A DNA stretch of 5,330 nucleotides, taken from contig JAHHOC010000004.1 of assembly GCA_018677115.1 (NCBI GenBank), forward strand, positions 1 to 5,330, given 5' to 3'. Position 1 is the stretch's first letter. Each line of letters begins with the position of its first letter. Both the position numbers and the translations under genes were made by a program. Source of the DNA: Arenicella sp. Its GTDB lineage: Bacteria; Pseudomonadota; Gammaproteobacteria; Arenicellales; Arenicellaceae. Positions 1-5,330 of this stretch are shown here, in pieces. The notes beneath the pieces were generated by a model, which was not told where the DNA came from, did no database searches, and saw nothing but the letters and a program-made list of their open reading frames with translations.

Positions 1-776
1 ATAACATGGAGCTCAGCCTCGAGGATGCGGTTCGCGGCACTGAAATGAACATAACCGTGCCAAGGATGTCCCAGTGCCAGACTTGCAGCGGTTCAGGCGC
101 CAAAAAAGGCAGCCAGCCGAATACCTGTGGAACCTGTCACGGCCAAGGCCAGGTGCGAATACAGCAAGGATTCTTCTCAGTACAGCAGACTTGCCCTCAA
201 TGCCATGGGCAGGGCTCTATAATCAGTGACCCCTGCGAAGATTGTCATGGTCAGGGTATGGTCAAGGAGAATAAAAAATTATCGGTTAAGATTCCGGCGG
301 GTGTTGACGAAGGTGACCAGATTCGCCTCTCGGGAGAAGGCGAGAGCGGCGGTGTCGGAGGGGTTAACGGAGACCTATATGTTTCGGTAAGCCTCAAGCG
401 GCACCCGATATTTGAACGCGAAGGTGTGGATTTGCACTGCAGCGTTCCGGTGAGTTATGCCACGCTTGCAGTGGGCGGCGAACTCGAAGTGCCGACGCTC
501 GACGGCCGGGCAAAACTTAAGGTACCGGCAGGCACTCAGTCGGGTAAGCAATTCCGTCTGCGTGGCAAAGGTGTCAAAAACGTCCGTAACGCAGGTTTCG
601 TGGGCGATCTCTACTGTCAGGTGCTGGTGGAAACACCCGTCAACCTGACCAAGCGGCAAAAAGAACTATTGCAGGAACTCGAAGAAACTCTACATGAGGG
701 TGGCAGTAAACATAGCCCGCAGGAGAGTTCCTGGGCGGACAAGATAAAATCTTTTCTGGATGATATCGTGACCTGA
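1..776 (+). CDS. dnaJ: Chaperone protein DnaJ (Hsp40), 3' portion; 5' end outside window
   Basis: This is the DnaJ co-chaperone, which delivers unfolded clients to DnaK and stimulates its ATPase in the cytoplasm. Counting the Met codon at base 6 as residue 1, the zinc-binding domain is complete: four CxxCxGxG repeats begin at C24, C41, C63 and C77, with the spacing I remember for E. coli DnaJ. The C-terminal substrate-binding domains follow, with IPAGV (96-100), HPIFEREG (133-140) and a later repeat of the [10 protein letters not shown] type. That Met is not the true start. The reading frame is open to the left edge, and bases 1-5 fit the Tyr-Asn that precedes the conserved MELSLE in the family. 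About 120 residues (J domain with HPD, G/F linker) lie outside, which would give about 376 residues, the usual length. No frameshift is seen. The stop is TGA at 774-776. The gene converges on ppnN, so dapB, which often follows dnaJ in relatives, is absent here. Confidence 0.97.
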   Translation, partial: NMELSLEDAVRGTEMNITVPRMSQCQTCSGSGAKKGSQPNTCGTCHGQGQVRIQQGFFSVQQTCPQCHGQGSIISDPCEDCHGQGMVKENKKLSVKIPAGVDEGDQIRLSGEGESGGVGGVNGDLYVSVSLKRHPIFEREGVDLHCSVPVSYATLAVGGELEVPTLDGRAKLKVPAGTQSGKQFRLRGKGVKNVRNAGFVGDLYCQVLVETPVNLTKRQKELLQELEETLHEGGSKHSPQESSWADKIKSFLDDIVT

Positions 777-787
777 GCAGGCGTCTG

Positions 788-2134
788 CTAGGCTGCCTTT
801 AGCTTATAGCAAGGTTGGTACTGGCCCGACAGTTTCATTCTGCCGTCTGCGGCAAAATTTTCCAGCAATTCATCAAGGGCTTGCATAATCTGTGGATCGC
901 CGTTTAGTTCAAAGCAGCCATGTTGCCGGATAGCGGCGATGCCACTTGGTTTTATATTGCCTGCCACGATTCCTGAAAACGCGCGTCGCAGGTCGGCGGC
1001 CAGTTTTTCAATGGGTTGGTCCTTGCGCAGGTTCAGGGCCGCCATATTTTCATGGGTCGGCTCAAAGCGGTTTTGAAATTCCTCGTCAATTTCCAGCGAC
1101 CAGTTGTAGTAGAAAGCATCGTGTGATTCCCGCCGGTTTTTATAGACATCATGCATTGAATGTCCCATTGACCTGGCTGCTGCGACCGGGTCACCGATTA
1201 CAGTCTGGTAAAGCGATTGAGCCTGCTCGCCGAGAGTTTGCCCGATAAATCGGTCTATCTGTTCCCAATAAGTTCTGGAACGCTCTGGCCCGGTGAAGAT
1301 CAACGGCAATACAATATTATTATTCATATTATTCAACAAGATACCAATAATATATAATATTTCTTCTGCAGTTCCAGCACCGCCCGGAAATACCATGATG
1401 CCATGTCCCATGCGTACAAAAGCCTCAAGCCGCTTTTCAATGTCGGGCATGATAATCAATTCGTTTACGATGGCATTTGGTGCCTCTGAAGCAATGATGC
1501 CAGGTTCGGATATGCCGATATAGCGGGGCTTACTGGTGCGCTGCTTGGCGTGAGCGACGTTGGCGCCTTTCATCGGGCCCTTCATAGCACCGATCCCACA
1601 GCCAGTGCAGATATCGAGATGACGTAAACCGAGCCGGTAACCGACTTCCTTGGTGTAGTCGTACTCGTGACCGCTAATTGAGTGACCACCCCAGCAGACC
1701 ACCAGGTTGGGTCTTTTGCGCGGTTTCAACGCACGGGCATTGCGCAGTGTTTTAAATACCATATCGGTGATCGACTCACCGCGCTGTGCCCATAACTCGT
1801 ACTGGTCTTCCAGATAGACGATGTCTCGCAACACCGCAAACAAGTGAGAGCGGATACCTGCGATGATGCGCCCATCAACGAATGCGTTACCGGGGGCATT
1901 AATTAATTTAAGTTTGACCCCCCGCGGGGAACTGATCACTTCGATTTTAAAATCCTTGTACCTGGCCAGCAATTCTGAACCATCGTCGCTGTCTATGCCT
2001 GTACTGAGCACCGCGAGCGCACAATTGCGAAACAATGTGCTATACACACTGCCACTGGAGGCGTGCAACATAGCTATTTCAGAACCGGATAATAAATCCA
2101 GCTGACCTTTAGGTGTAATGACGGCGTCAACCAT
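788..2134 (-). CDS. ppnN: Pyrimidine/purine nucleotide 5'-monophosphate nucleosidase PpnN (YgdH, LOG family)
   Basis: PpnN hydrolyses the N-glycosidic bond of purine and pyrimidine nucleoside monophosphates, releasing a base and ribose 5-phosphate. In E. coli it is stimulated by (p)ppGpp and affects tolerance and fitness trade-offs. The 448 residues match the roughly 454-residue family. The N-terminal domain carries FVDGRI (85-90). The central Rossmann-like LOG core has CWGGHSIS (147-154), CTGCGIGAMKGPMKGA (176-191), MPDIEKRLEAF (229-239) and the phosphoribosyl motif PGGAGTAEE (250-258), whose glutamates and the preceding Arg form the active site in the family. The C-terminal domain has FEPTHENMA (357-365) and LRRAFSGIVAGN (382-393). 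The difference from the E. coli length seems to come from a shorter loop near residues 110-122. The ATG at 2134 has an AGGA ribosome-binding site six bases upstream. Residues 257-276 are encoded by unusually AT-rich DNA. Its 3' end faces dnaJ across 11 bases. Confidence 0.95.
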   Translation of the reverse strand: MVDAVITPKGQLDLLSGSEIAMLHASSGSVYSTLFRNCALAVLSTGIDSDDGSELLARYKDFKIEVISSPRGVKLKLINAPGNAFVDGRIIAGIRSHLFAVLRDIVYLEDQYELWAQRGESITDMVFKTLRNARALKPRKRPNLVVCWGGHSISGHEYDYTKEVGYRLGLRHLDICTGCGIGAMKGPMKGANVAHAKQRTSKPRYIGISEPGIIASEAPNAIVNELIIMPDIEKRLEAFVRMGHGIMVFPGGAGTAEEILYIIGILLNNMNNNIVLPLIFTGPERSRTYWEQIDRFIGQTLGEQAQSLYQTVIGDPVAAARSMGHSMHDVYKNRRESHDAFYYNWSLEIDEEFQNRFEPTHENMAALNLRKDQPIEKLAADLRRAFSGIVAGNIKPSGIAAIRQHGCFELNGDPQIMQALDELLENFAADGRMKLSGQYQPCYKLKAA

Positions 2135-2140
2135 ATTTAT

Positions 2141-2144
2141 TCCT
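2141..2144 (-). promoter_or_regulatory. Ribosome-binding site of ppnN
   Basis: Read on the minus strand, AGGA is followed by six bases (ATAAAT) and then the ppnN ATG. It is the only clear Shine-Dalgarno motif before a complete gene in this window. It supports the ATG at 2132-2134 as the ppnN start. Confidence 0.7.
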
Positions 2145-2156
2145 GGGAATTTCGTC

Positions 2157-2192
2157 TAAATAGAAATAAGGCTGTCGTAAGACAGCCCTATT
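2157..2192 (-). terminator. Intrinsic terminator downstream of dsbA
   Basis: A perfect 7-bp GC-rich stem (2170-2176 with 2181-2187) closes a four-base loop. After one A-C mismatch it extends by four more A-T pairs out to 2165 and 2192. On the minus strand the stem is followed by TTATTTCTATTT, a T-rich tail at 2158-2169; the plus-strand side has no such tail. It therefore terminates minus-strand transcription, about 22 bases after the dsbA stop codon. It also lies only 30 bases before the ppnN start codon, which limits where a ppnN promoter can sit. Confidence 0.8.
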
Positions 2193-2213
2193 AAAGTTGC
2201 ATGACGTATTGGT

Positions 2214-2918
2214 TTAGCGTTCTGCGGCTGCCTTTGCTACCAGCTGGTTTACTACCTCAAACAATTCTGTGGCGCCACCCGCCAGGCTGACACTGGTGTG
2301 GTACTTGCCGTCGACCAGCACGGCTGGCACTCCGCTGGCGGTCGACATGCGGGTAATTTTATTCGCATTGCGGAATTTAGTATCCACCGCAAAAGAGTCG
2401 AAGGCCTTGCTTACTTCCTCTTCACCCAGGTCGAATTTGGCCAGGAAGTCGACCAGTTGTGGCATCGTATTGATTGGTTTGTTCTGAATATGAATCTGGT
2501 GAAAAAAAGCTTCGTTAGCTTTGTCGAGCACACCGAGCGCTTCCATGGTGTAGTAGGCCTTGCCATGAAACTCCCAGCGTTTACTGAATATCGCCGGCAC
2601 CTTCACAAACTCAGCATTTTCAGGCATGTTCTCCTTCCATTTTTCCACGTGCGGCTCAAGTGCAAAGCAATGCCCGCAGCCATACCAGAAAAGCTCAGCT
2701 ACCTCGATTTTATCACCGGTTGAAACATTGATGGGCTTTTGCAACACGGTGTACTTGTCGGGGTCGACTTCGACTTCTGCCACTTGAGCAGAAGGTTCAC
2801 TTTGACAAGCCAGCAGCCCGAACATTATCAAGGCGAAAGACAGTAATTTAATTCTGGACAAAGCAGGAGGCATATAAGAGTTCATAACGGTATCTTTAAA
2901 GTTGTTTGGCGTCGCCAT
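2214..2918 (-). CDS. dsbA: DsbA-family thiol:disulfide oxidoreductase, probable lipoprotein (start uncertain)
   Basis: This is a thioredoxin-fold oxidase that introduces disulfides into envelope proteins and is normally reoxidised by DsbB. In the longest reading (234 residues) the active site is CGHC (81-84) within ELFWYGCGHC, and the cis-proline is P198 in SGVPAVLVDGKY. A helical insertion lies between them, as in DsbA. A hydrophobic segment (about 24-37) preceded by Arg and Lys ends in LLAC (35-38), a good lipobox, followed by Q39 and a polar linker; this predicts cleavage before C38 and lipid anchoring. E. coli DsbA is soluble and has CPHC. Three in-frame ATGs are possible: base 2918 (M1), 2885 (M12) and 2873 (M16). 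None has a clear ribosome-binding site. M12 or M16 gives a more normal signal peptide than M1, so the outer limit given here may be 33-45 bases too long. The gene lies 56 bases after mpl and ends at a good terminator. The symbol is by family; a paralogue elsewhere cannot be excluded. Confidence 0.9.
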   Translation of the reverse strand: MATPNNFKDTVMNSYMPPALSRIKLLSFALIMFGLLACQSEPSAQVAEVEVDPDKYTVLQKPINVSTGDKIEVAELFWYGCGHCFALEPHVEKWKENMPENAEFVKVPAIFSKRWEFHGKAYYTMEALGVLDKANEAFFHQIHIQNKPINTMPQLVDFLAKFDLGEEEVSKAFDSFAVDTKFRNANKITRMSTASGVPAVLVDGKYHTSVSLAGGATELFEVVNQLVAKAAAER

Positions 2919-2919
2919 T

Positions 2920-2928
2920 ATTTAAGCA
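2920..2928 (-). promoter_or_regulatory. Possible extended -10 promoter for dsbA
   Basis: On the minus strand, TGC followed by TTAAAT (four of six matches to TATAAT) gives a weak extended -10 element. No convincing -35 box lies 16-18 bases upstream. Transcription from here would begin near 2913, inside the longest reading of dsbA, and would favour the ATG at 2885. This is a sequence-only suggestion. Confidence 0.2.
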
Positions 2929-2955
2929 AACCAAAATGTGCCATAAACGGTGGCA
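2928..2955 (-). terminator. Weak candidate terminator after mpl
   Basis: TGCCA and TGGCA (2951-2955 with 2939-2943) form a 5-bp stem with a 7-base loop. On the minus strand a moderately T-rich stretch (CATTTTGGTTT) follows. The stem is short and the tail is interrupted, so it would terminate only partially, if at all; mpl and dsbA may be cotranscribed. Confidence 0.25.
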
Positions 2956-2974
2956 ACTGTATAGCGCAATAATG

Positions 2975-4345
2975 TTAACGCTGGTTAAGCTTTGCGATCA
3001 GTCTCTGCTGTATATCTTCAAAACCGCCGTTACTCATGATAAGCACATTCGTCTTTGCGTTTTCAGGCGGGAGCTGTTTAAGCAAATGCCTGAGCAAATC
3101 GCCAGTGTCTCTAAAGGTGGATATGCGGTCGTCACTGAGCTCATCTATGTCCCACAGCACATTGTCATCGGCGAATATCAGTACCTGGTCGGCAGCTCTC
3201 AGCGCATCAGCCAGCAAGTGCTTATGTACACCGCGTTTCATGGTGTTAGAGCGTGGCTCGAGTACAGCAATAACAGGGTCGTTGCCGACACTGCTGCGTA
3301 GTCCGTTCAGGGTCTCACTGATAGCGGTGGGGTGATGGGCAAAGTCGTCATAGATCCTGATCTGTCCATCATCAAATATTTTTTCCAGCCTGCGTTTAAC
3401 TGACTTGAAGCTCGCCAGAGCCTCTACCGCATGCGCGACTGTCACTCCGGCGTGATGCGCGGCTGCTATTGCCGCCACCCCGTTAAACATGTTGTGGTCT
3501 CCGATCAGATCCCACTTGACGATATAGTCGTCATCACCATGAACGATTTCATAGACGCTGGCGTCGTCAGCCAGCTTTTTGCATTGCCACACTGACCGCG
3601 GCGAATCATTGTTGTCGATGGCAAATCCTGATGTTGTGGTCCAGCAACCCATTTGCAAAACTTGGTCGAGTGCCGGTGAATGCGCGTTGTGAATAATGAG
3701 CCCATCACCCGGAATAGTCTTGATTAGATGGTGAAACTGAGTCTGGATGGCGCCAAGATCAGCGAAAATGTCCGCGTGGTCAAACTCAAGGTTGTTGAGA
3801 ATCAAAGTGCGCGGCTTATAGTGCAGGAATTTTGAACGTTTGTCGCAAAATGCGGTGTCATATTCATCCGCCTCAATGACAAAAAAGGGCTCTCTACCAA
3901 GGCAGGCAGATTGATTAAAATTGGCCGGAACGCCGCCGATCAGGTATCCGGGCTCTAATTGATTGGCGTGAAGAATCCACGCCAGCATGCTGGCGGTAGT
4001 GGTTTTGCCATGAGTGCCGGCAACCGCCAGCACCCATCTTCCCTGCAGAACATTCTCGCTCAGCCATTGGGCACCTGAGCAATAGCGCATACCGCGATTG
4101 AGCACATATTCCAGTTCAGGGTTACCGCGGGAGATGGTATTGCCAACCAGCACTATGTCCGCCTCATCGACCACGTTATCGGCCCGGTAGCCTTCATACA
4201 GCTCGATGCCAAGGGACTCCAGCTGAGTACTCATGGGCGGGTAAGTATTGGCATCAGAACCGGACACCGACATCCCCATATCACGCGCCAGTCGCGCCAG
4301 TCCACCCATAAAGGTGCCGCAGATACCGATGATATAAACGTTCAA
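2975..4345 (-). CDS. mpl: UDP-N-acetylmuramate:L-alanyl-gamma-D-glutamyl-meso-diaminopimelate ligase (murein tripeptide ligase)
   Basis: Mpl joins recycled murein tripeptide to UDP-MurNAc with ATP, feeding peptidoglycan turnover products straight back into synthesis in the cytoplasm. The 456 residues match the E. coli length (457). In Mur-ligase order the protein shows an N-terminal Rossmann motif GICGTFMGG (7-15) and SGSDANTYPPMS (28-39), the ATP P-loop GTHGKTTT (110-117), EADEYD (158-163), the Mpl-type NNLEFDHADIF (184-194), GDHNMFNG (282-289), and a C-terminal domain with YDDFAHHPT (332-340), LEPRSNTMK (362-370) and MSNGGF (437-442). EADEYDTAFCDKRSKF and LEPRSNTMK separate Mpl from MurC. 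The start is TTG at 4343-4345: alignment to the family N terminus fits there, and the first in-frame ATG (codon 13) would delete the nucleotide-binding loop. A CTG three codons upstream, overlapping the previous stop, is the only near alternative. A weak GAAG lies just before the TTG. The 5-base gap to the upstream gene suggests translational coupling. Confidence 0.96.
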   Translation of the reverse strand: MNVYIIGICGTFMGGLARLARDMGMSVSGSDANTYPPMSTQLESLGIELYEGYRADNVVDEADIVLVGNTISRGNPELEYVLNRGMRYCSGAQWLSENVLQGRWVLAVAGTHGKTTTASMLAWILHANQLEPGYLIGGVPANFNQSACLGREPFFVIEADEYDTAFCDKRSKFLHYKPRTLILNNLEFDHADIFADLGAIQTQFHHLIKTIPGDGLIIHNAHSPALDQVLQMGCWTTTSGFAIDNNDSPRSVWQCKKLADDASVYEIVHGDDDYIVKWDLIGDHNMFNGVAAIAAAHHAGVTVAHAVEALASFKSVKRRLEKIFDDGQIRIYDDFAHHPTAISETLNGLRSSVGNDPVIAVLEPRSNTMKRGVHKHLLADALRAADQVLIFADDNVLWDIDELSDDRISTFRDTGDLLRHLLKQLPPENAKTNVLIMSNGGFEDIQQRLIAKLNQR

Positions 4346-4350
4346 GATCT

Positions 4351-4878
4351 TCAGGCTTCAGATTCGGACTGGGCGACTACCAGCAGGCTTTGTAGCTCGG
4401 TCAGGAAATCGGGAAACAGTAATAACAGAACAATGACTGAAAAGATCTGGATACCAATGATGATGAATAATGCCCTCAGGGTTGAGCATTCCAGTGCTTC
4501 GCGCATGATCAACACCATGATGTACAGTCCCCAGCCTGATATCAACAGAGTTAATATCGCCAGCCCGGGAATGTATACAATTGCCAGAGTGAGAATTCCC
4601 AATAACGCTGATACACCGAAAACGGCAGTACATGTTTGCACGAAGCGGACCCGTTTGCCATTAAGTGCCAGCACCCCGAAGAGCCCCAGCGCAAGGGCAC
4701 CGTTCTGGGTCAGGCTGTAGGCTAATGGCGCACTGTACTGTTCGGCAATGACATTTGTCAGGTAGCCCAAACCAATGGTCAGGACTACGTAGAATGCGGC
4801 CGCGATTTCATCATACTGCAAATCCTGTGGTCGCCGCCGGAGGGTGATGATTTCGAGTAGCTGGATTAGGATAGTCAT
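4351..4878 (-). CDS. Conserved-type inner membrane protein of unknown function, about five helices (Yip1-like topology)
   Basis: I do not recognise a characterised family with confidence. The 175-residue product is strongly hydrophobic, with likely membrane segments near residues 26-45, 58-73, 82-102, 104-126 and 134-156. A short N-terminal amphipathic stretch is followed by a basic cluster, RRRPQDL (14-20), and the acidic YDEI (22-25). The C terminus is short, polar and acidic (SESEA). There is no signal peptidase site and there are no catalytic-looking residues. The layout of a cytosolic basic N terminus and a compact helical bundle resembles bacterial Yip1-type proteins, but that is topology only. 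The ATG at 4876-4878 has no visible ribosome-binding site, and an in-frame TAA lies 24 bases upstream, so a longer N terminus is unlikely. It is the first gene after the 4911-4919 promoter and ends 5 bases before mpl, which suggests one transcript. A link to cell-wall recycling is inferred from position only. Confidence 0.85.
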   Translation of the reverse strand: MTILIQLLEIITLRRRPQDLQYDEIAAAFYVVLTIGLGYLTNVIAEQYSAPLAYSLTQNGALALGLFGVLALNGKRVRFVQTCTAVFGVSALLGILTLAIVYIPGLAILTLLISGWGLYIMVLIMREALECSTLRALFIIIGIQIFSVIVLLLLFPDFLTELQSLLVVAQSESEA

Positions 4879-4905
4879 GGTTGTGGTGGGATGCTCGTGT
4901 TACGA

Positions 4906-4935
4906 TTGGCAGTATAACAAATACAAGGCTTAAGT
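4906..4935 (+). promoter_or_regulatory. Possible rnd promoter overlapping the opposite-strand promoter
   Basis: TTGGCA (4906-4911) matches the -35 consensus at five of six positions. At 17-18 bases' spacing there is only a weak -10 (CTTAAG at 4929-4934, or TTAAGT at 4930-4935; three of six matches). The -35 box touches the minus-strand -10 hexamer at base 4911. The -35 match is good and the -10 poor, so this is a tentative call. Confidence 0.25.
4911..4919 (-). promoter_or_regulatory. Extended -10 promoter for the membrane protein-mpl unit
   Basis: On the minus strand, TG, one base, then TATACT (five of six matches to TATAAT) forms a good extended -10 element. The -35 region is poor (AGTTAC at a 17-base spacing), as is common for extended -10 promoters. 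Transcription would start near 4904, leaving a leader of about 25 bases before the ATG at 4878. Confidence 0.55.
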
Positions 4936-4965
4936 AACTGCAGCCGTTTAGTTTCGTATCGATTA

Positions 4966-5330
4966 ATGAATTACCTGATTGAGGAACAATCCAGGCTCAG
5001 GGAGCTGGAGCCTGTGTTCCGCAAACTCAGTGAACAGCGCGAGGTGGTTGCTGTTGACACTGAATTTTTCCGTGAAAAAACATATCGTGCCAAGCTATGC
5101 CTGGTGCAACTTGGCATCGGCGATGACCAGTACTGCATTGATGTTATGGCTATCCAAGACCTGACGGCTTTGAAGGCGTTGTTCGTCGATGAAAATGTAA
5201 CAAAGCTGTTCCATGCTGCCCGGCAGGACATGGAAGTAATTTTGCAGACCCTGGGGGTACTTCCAAAGCCGATTTTTGACACCCAGGTCGCCGCTGCTTT
5301 CGCCGGACTGGATATGCAAATAGGCTATTC
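4966..5330 (+). CDS. rnd: Ribonuclease D, 5' portion; 3' end outside window
   Basis: RNase D is a DEDD-type 3'-5' exoribonuclease that trims the 3' ends of tRNA precursors and other stable RNAs in the cytoplasm. The frame is open from the ATG at 4966 to the right edge: 121 codons plus two bases. The exonuclease I motif is VDTEF (30-34; metal ligands D31 and E33), followed by KLCLVQLG (43-50) as in the family. Exonuclease II is KLFHAARQDMEV (80-91) with D88, and IFDTQVAAAFAG (103-114) follows. These align with E. coli RNase D, from memory, almost without gaps. The exonuclease III motif (YxxxD) and the HRDC domains lie outside. The N terminus, MNYLIEE, is the expected start, but there is no clear ribosome-binding site and no better start before the in-frame TAA at 4915-4917. 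It is divergent from the membrane protein gene across 87 bases. Confidence 0.94.
   Translation, partial: MNYLIEEQSRLRELEPVFRKLSEQREVVAVDTEFFREKTYRAKLCLVQLGIGDDQYCIDVMAIQDLTALKALFVDENVTKLFHAARQDMEVILQTLGVLPKPIFDTQVAAAFAGLDMQIGY

Noticed and set aside
6..8. ATG that could be read as the start of a short DnaJ-like protein with no J domain
   Set aside because: The frame is open to the left edge, the five bases before it fit the conserved Tyr-Asn of full-length DnaJ, and no ribosome-binding site can be seen. The missing J domain is an effect of the window edge.
623..630. GCTGGTGG, identical to the E. coli Chi recombination site
   Set aside because: It is a single copy encoding conserved DnaJ residues, and Chi sequences differ between lineages. 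One octamer in 5 kb is not evidence of function.
375..659. 94-codon open frame on the minus strand within dnaJ
   Set aside because: It is antisense to highly conserved DnaJ C-terminal domain sequence and its product has no family features.
776..789. Hairpin between dnaJ and ppnN as a bidirectional terminator
   Set aside because: The stem has only five pairs and neither strand has a T tract next to it.
2135..2213. Riboswitch or attenuator in the ppnN leader
   Set aside because: The only structure is a simple terminator hairpin. There is no competing antiterminator arm, leader peptide or aptamer-like fold in the short leader.
2906..3301. 131-codon open frame on the plus strand opposite the 3' end of mpl
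   Set aside because: It lies almost wholly antisense to conserved mpl coding sequence, has no recognisable domain, and no ribosome-binding site. It is a shadow frame.
4358..4633. Second frame within the membrane protein gene, 91 codons, same strand
   Set aside because: It overlaps the gene whose translation shows regular hydrophobic helices. The alternative product is polar and irregular, with no motif or start signal.
4971..5319. Two minus-strand open frames opposite rnd
   Set aside because: The plus strand encodes RNase D with its DEDD motifs in order, so the reverse frames are shadows.
1..5330. Search for a dedicated novel system (defence island, secretion cluster, biosynthetic operon, mobile element)
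   Set aside because: All genes but one are recognisable core genes in compact order. There are no transposases, integrases, direct repeats, tRNA att sites or composition islands apart from the small AT-rich patch in ppnN.

Overview
This is an ordinary chromosomal stretch from a gammaproteobacterium (inference). The visible proteins follow the Escherichia coli and Pseudomonas versions closely, Mpl implies meso-diaminopimelate peptidoglycan and so a Gram-negative wall, and base composition looks balanced, roughly half G+C by eye. The species cannot be named from this window; a marine or environmental lineage is only a guess. Coding density is very high and no gap reaches 300 bases.

Layout. Bases 1-776 (+) carry the 3' two-thirds of dnaJ, cut by the left edge. 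Eleven bases later, on the opposite strand, ppnN ends (788-2134, -), so the two genes converge. Upstream of ppnN, on the same strand, come a good intrinsic terminator (2157-2192), a dsbA-type gene (2214-2918, -), mpl (2975-4345, -) and a five-helix membrane protein of unknown function (4351-4878, -). The membrane gene and mpl are 5 bases apart and probably form one transcription unit read from an extended -10 promoter at 4911-4919. dsbA may belong to that unit or have its own start. An 87-base divergent gap leads to rnd (4966 to the right edge, +), which is cut after 121 codons.

How the genes relate. They are housekeeping functions, not a dedicated system. DnaJ is a cytoplasmic co-chaperone. 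PpnN cleaves nucleotide monophosphates to free bases. The DsbA-like protein, here with a lipoprotein signal, oxidises thiols in the envelope. Mpl recycles murein tripeptide in the cytoplasm. RNase D trims the 3' ends of stable RNAs. The most interesting points are the uncharacterised membrane protein apparently coupled to mpl, the TTG start of mpl, the lipobox and CGHC active site of the DsbA-like protein, and the compact divergent promoter region. I found no mobile element, CRISPR array, tRNA, rRNA, riboswitch or phage signature, and I do not claim a novel system.
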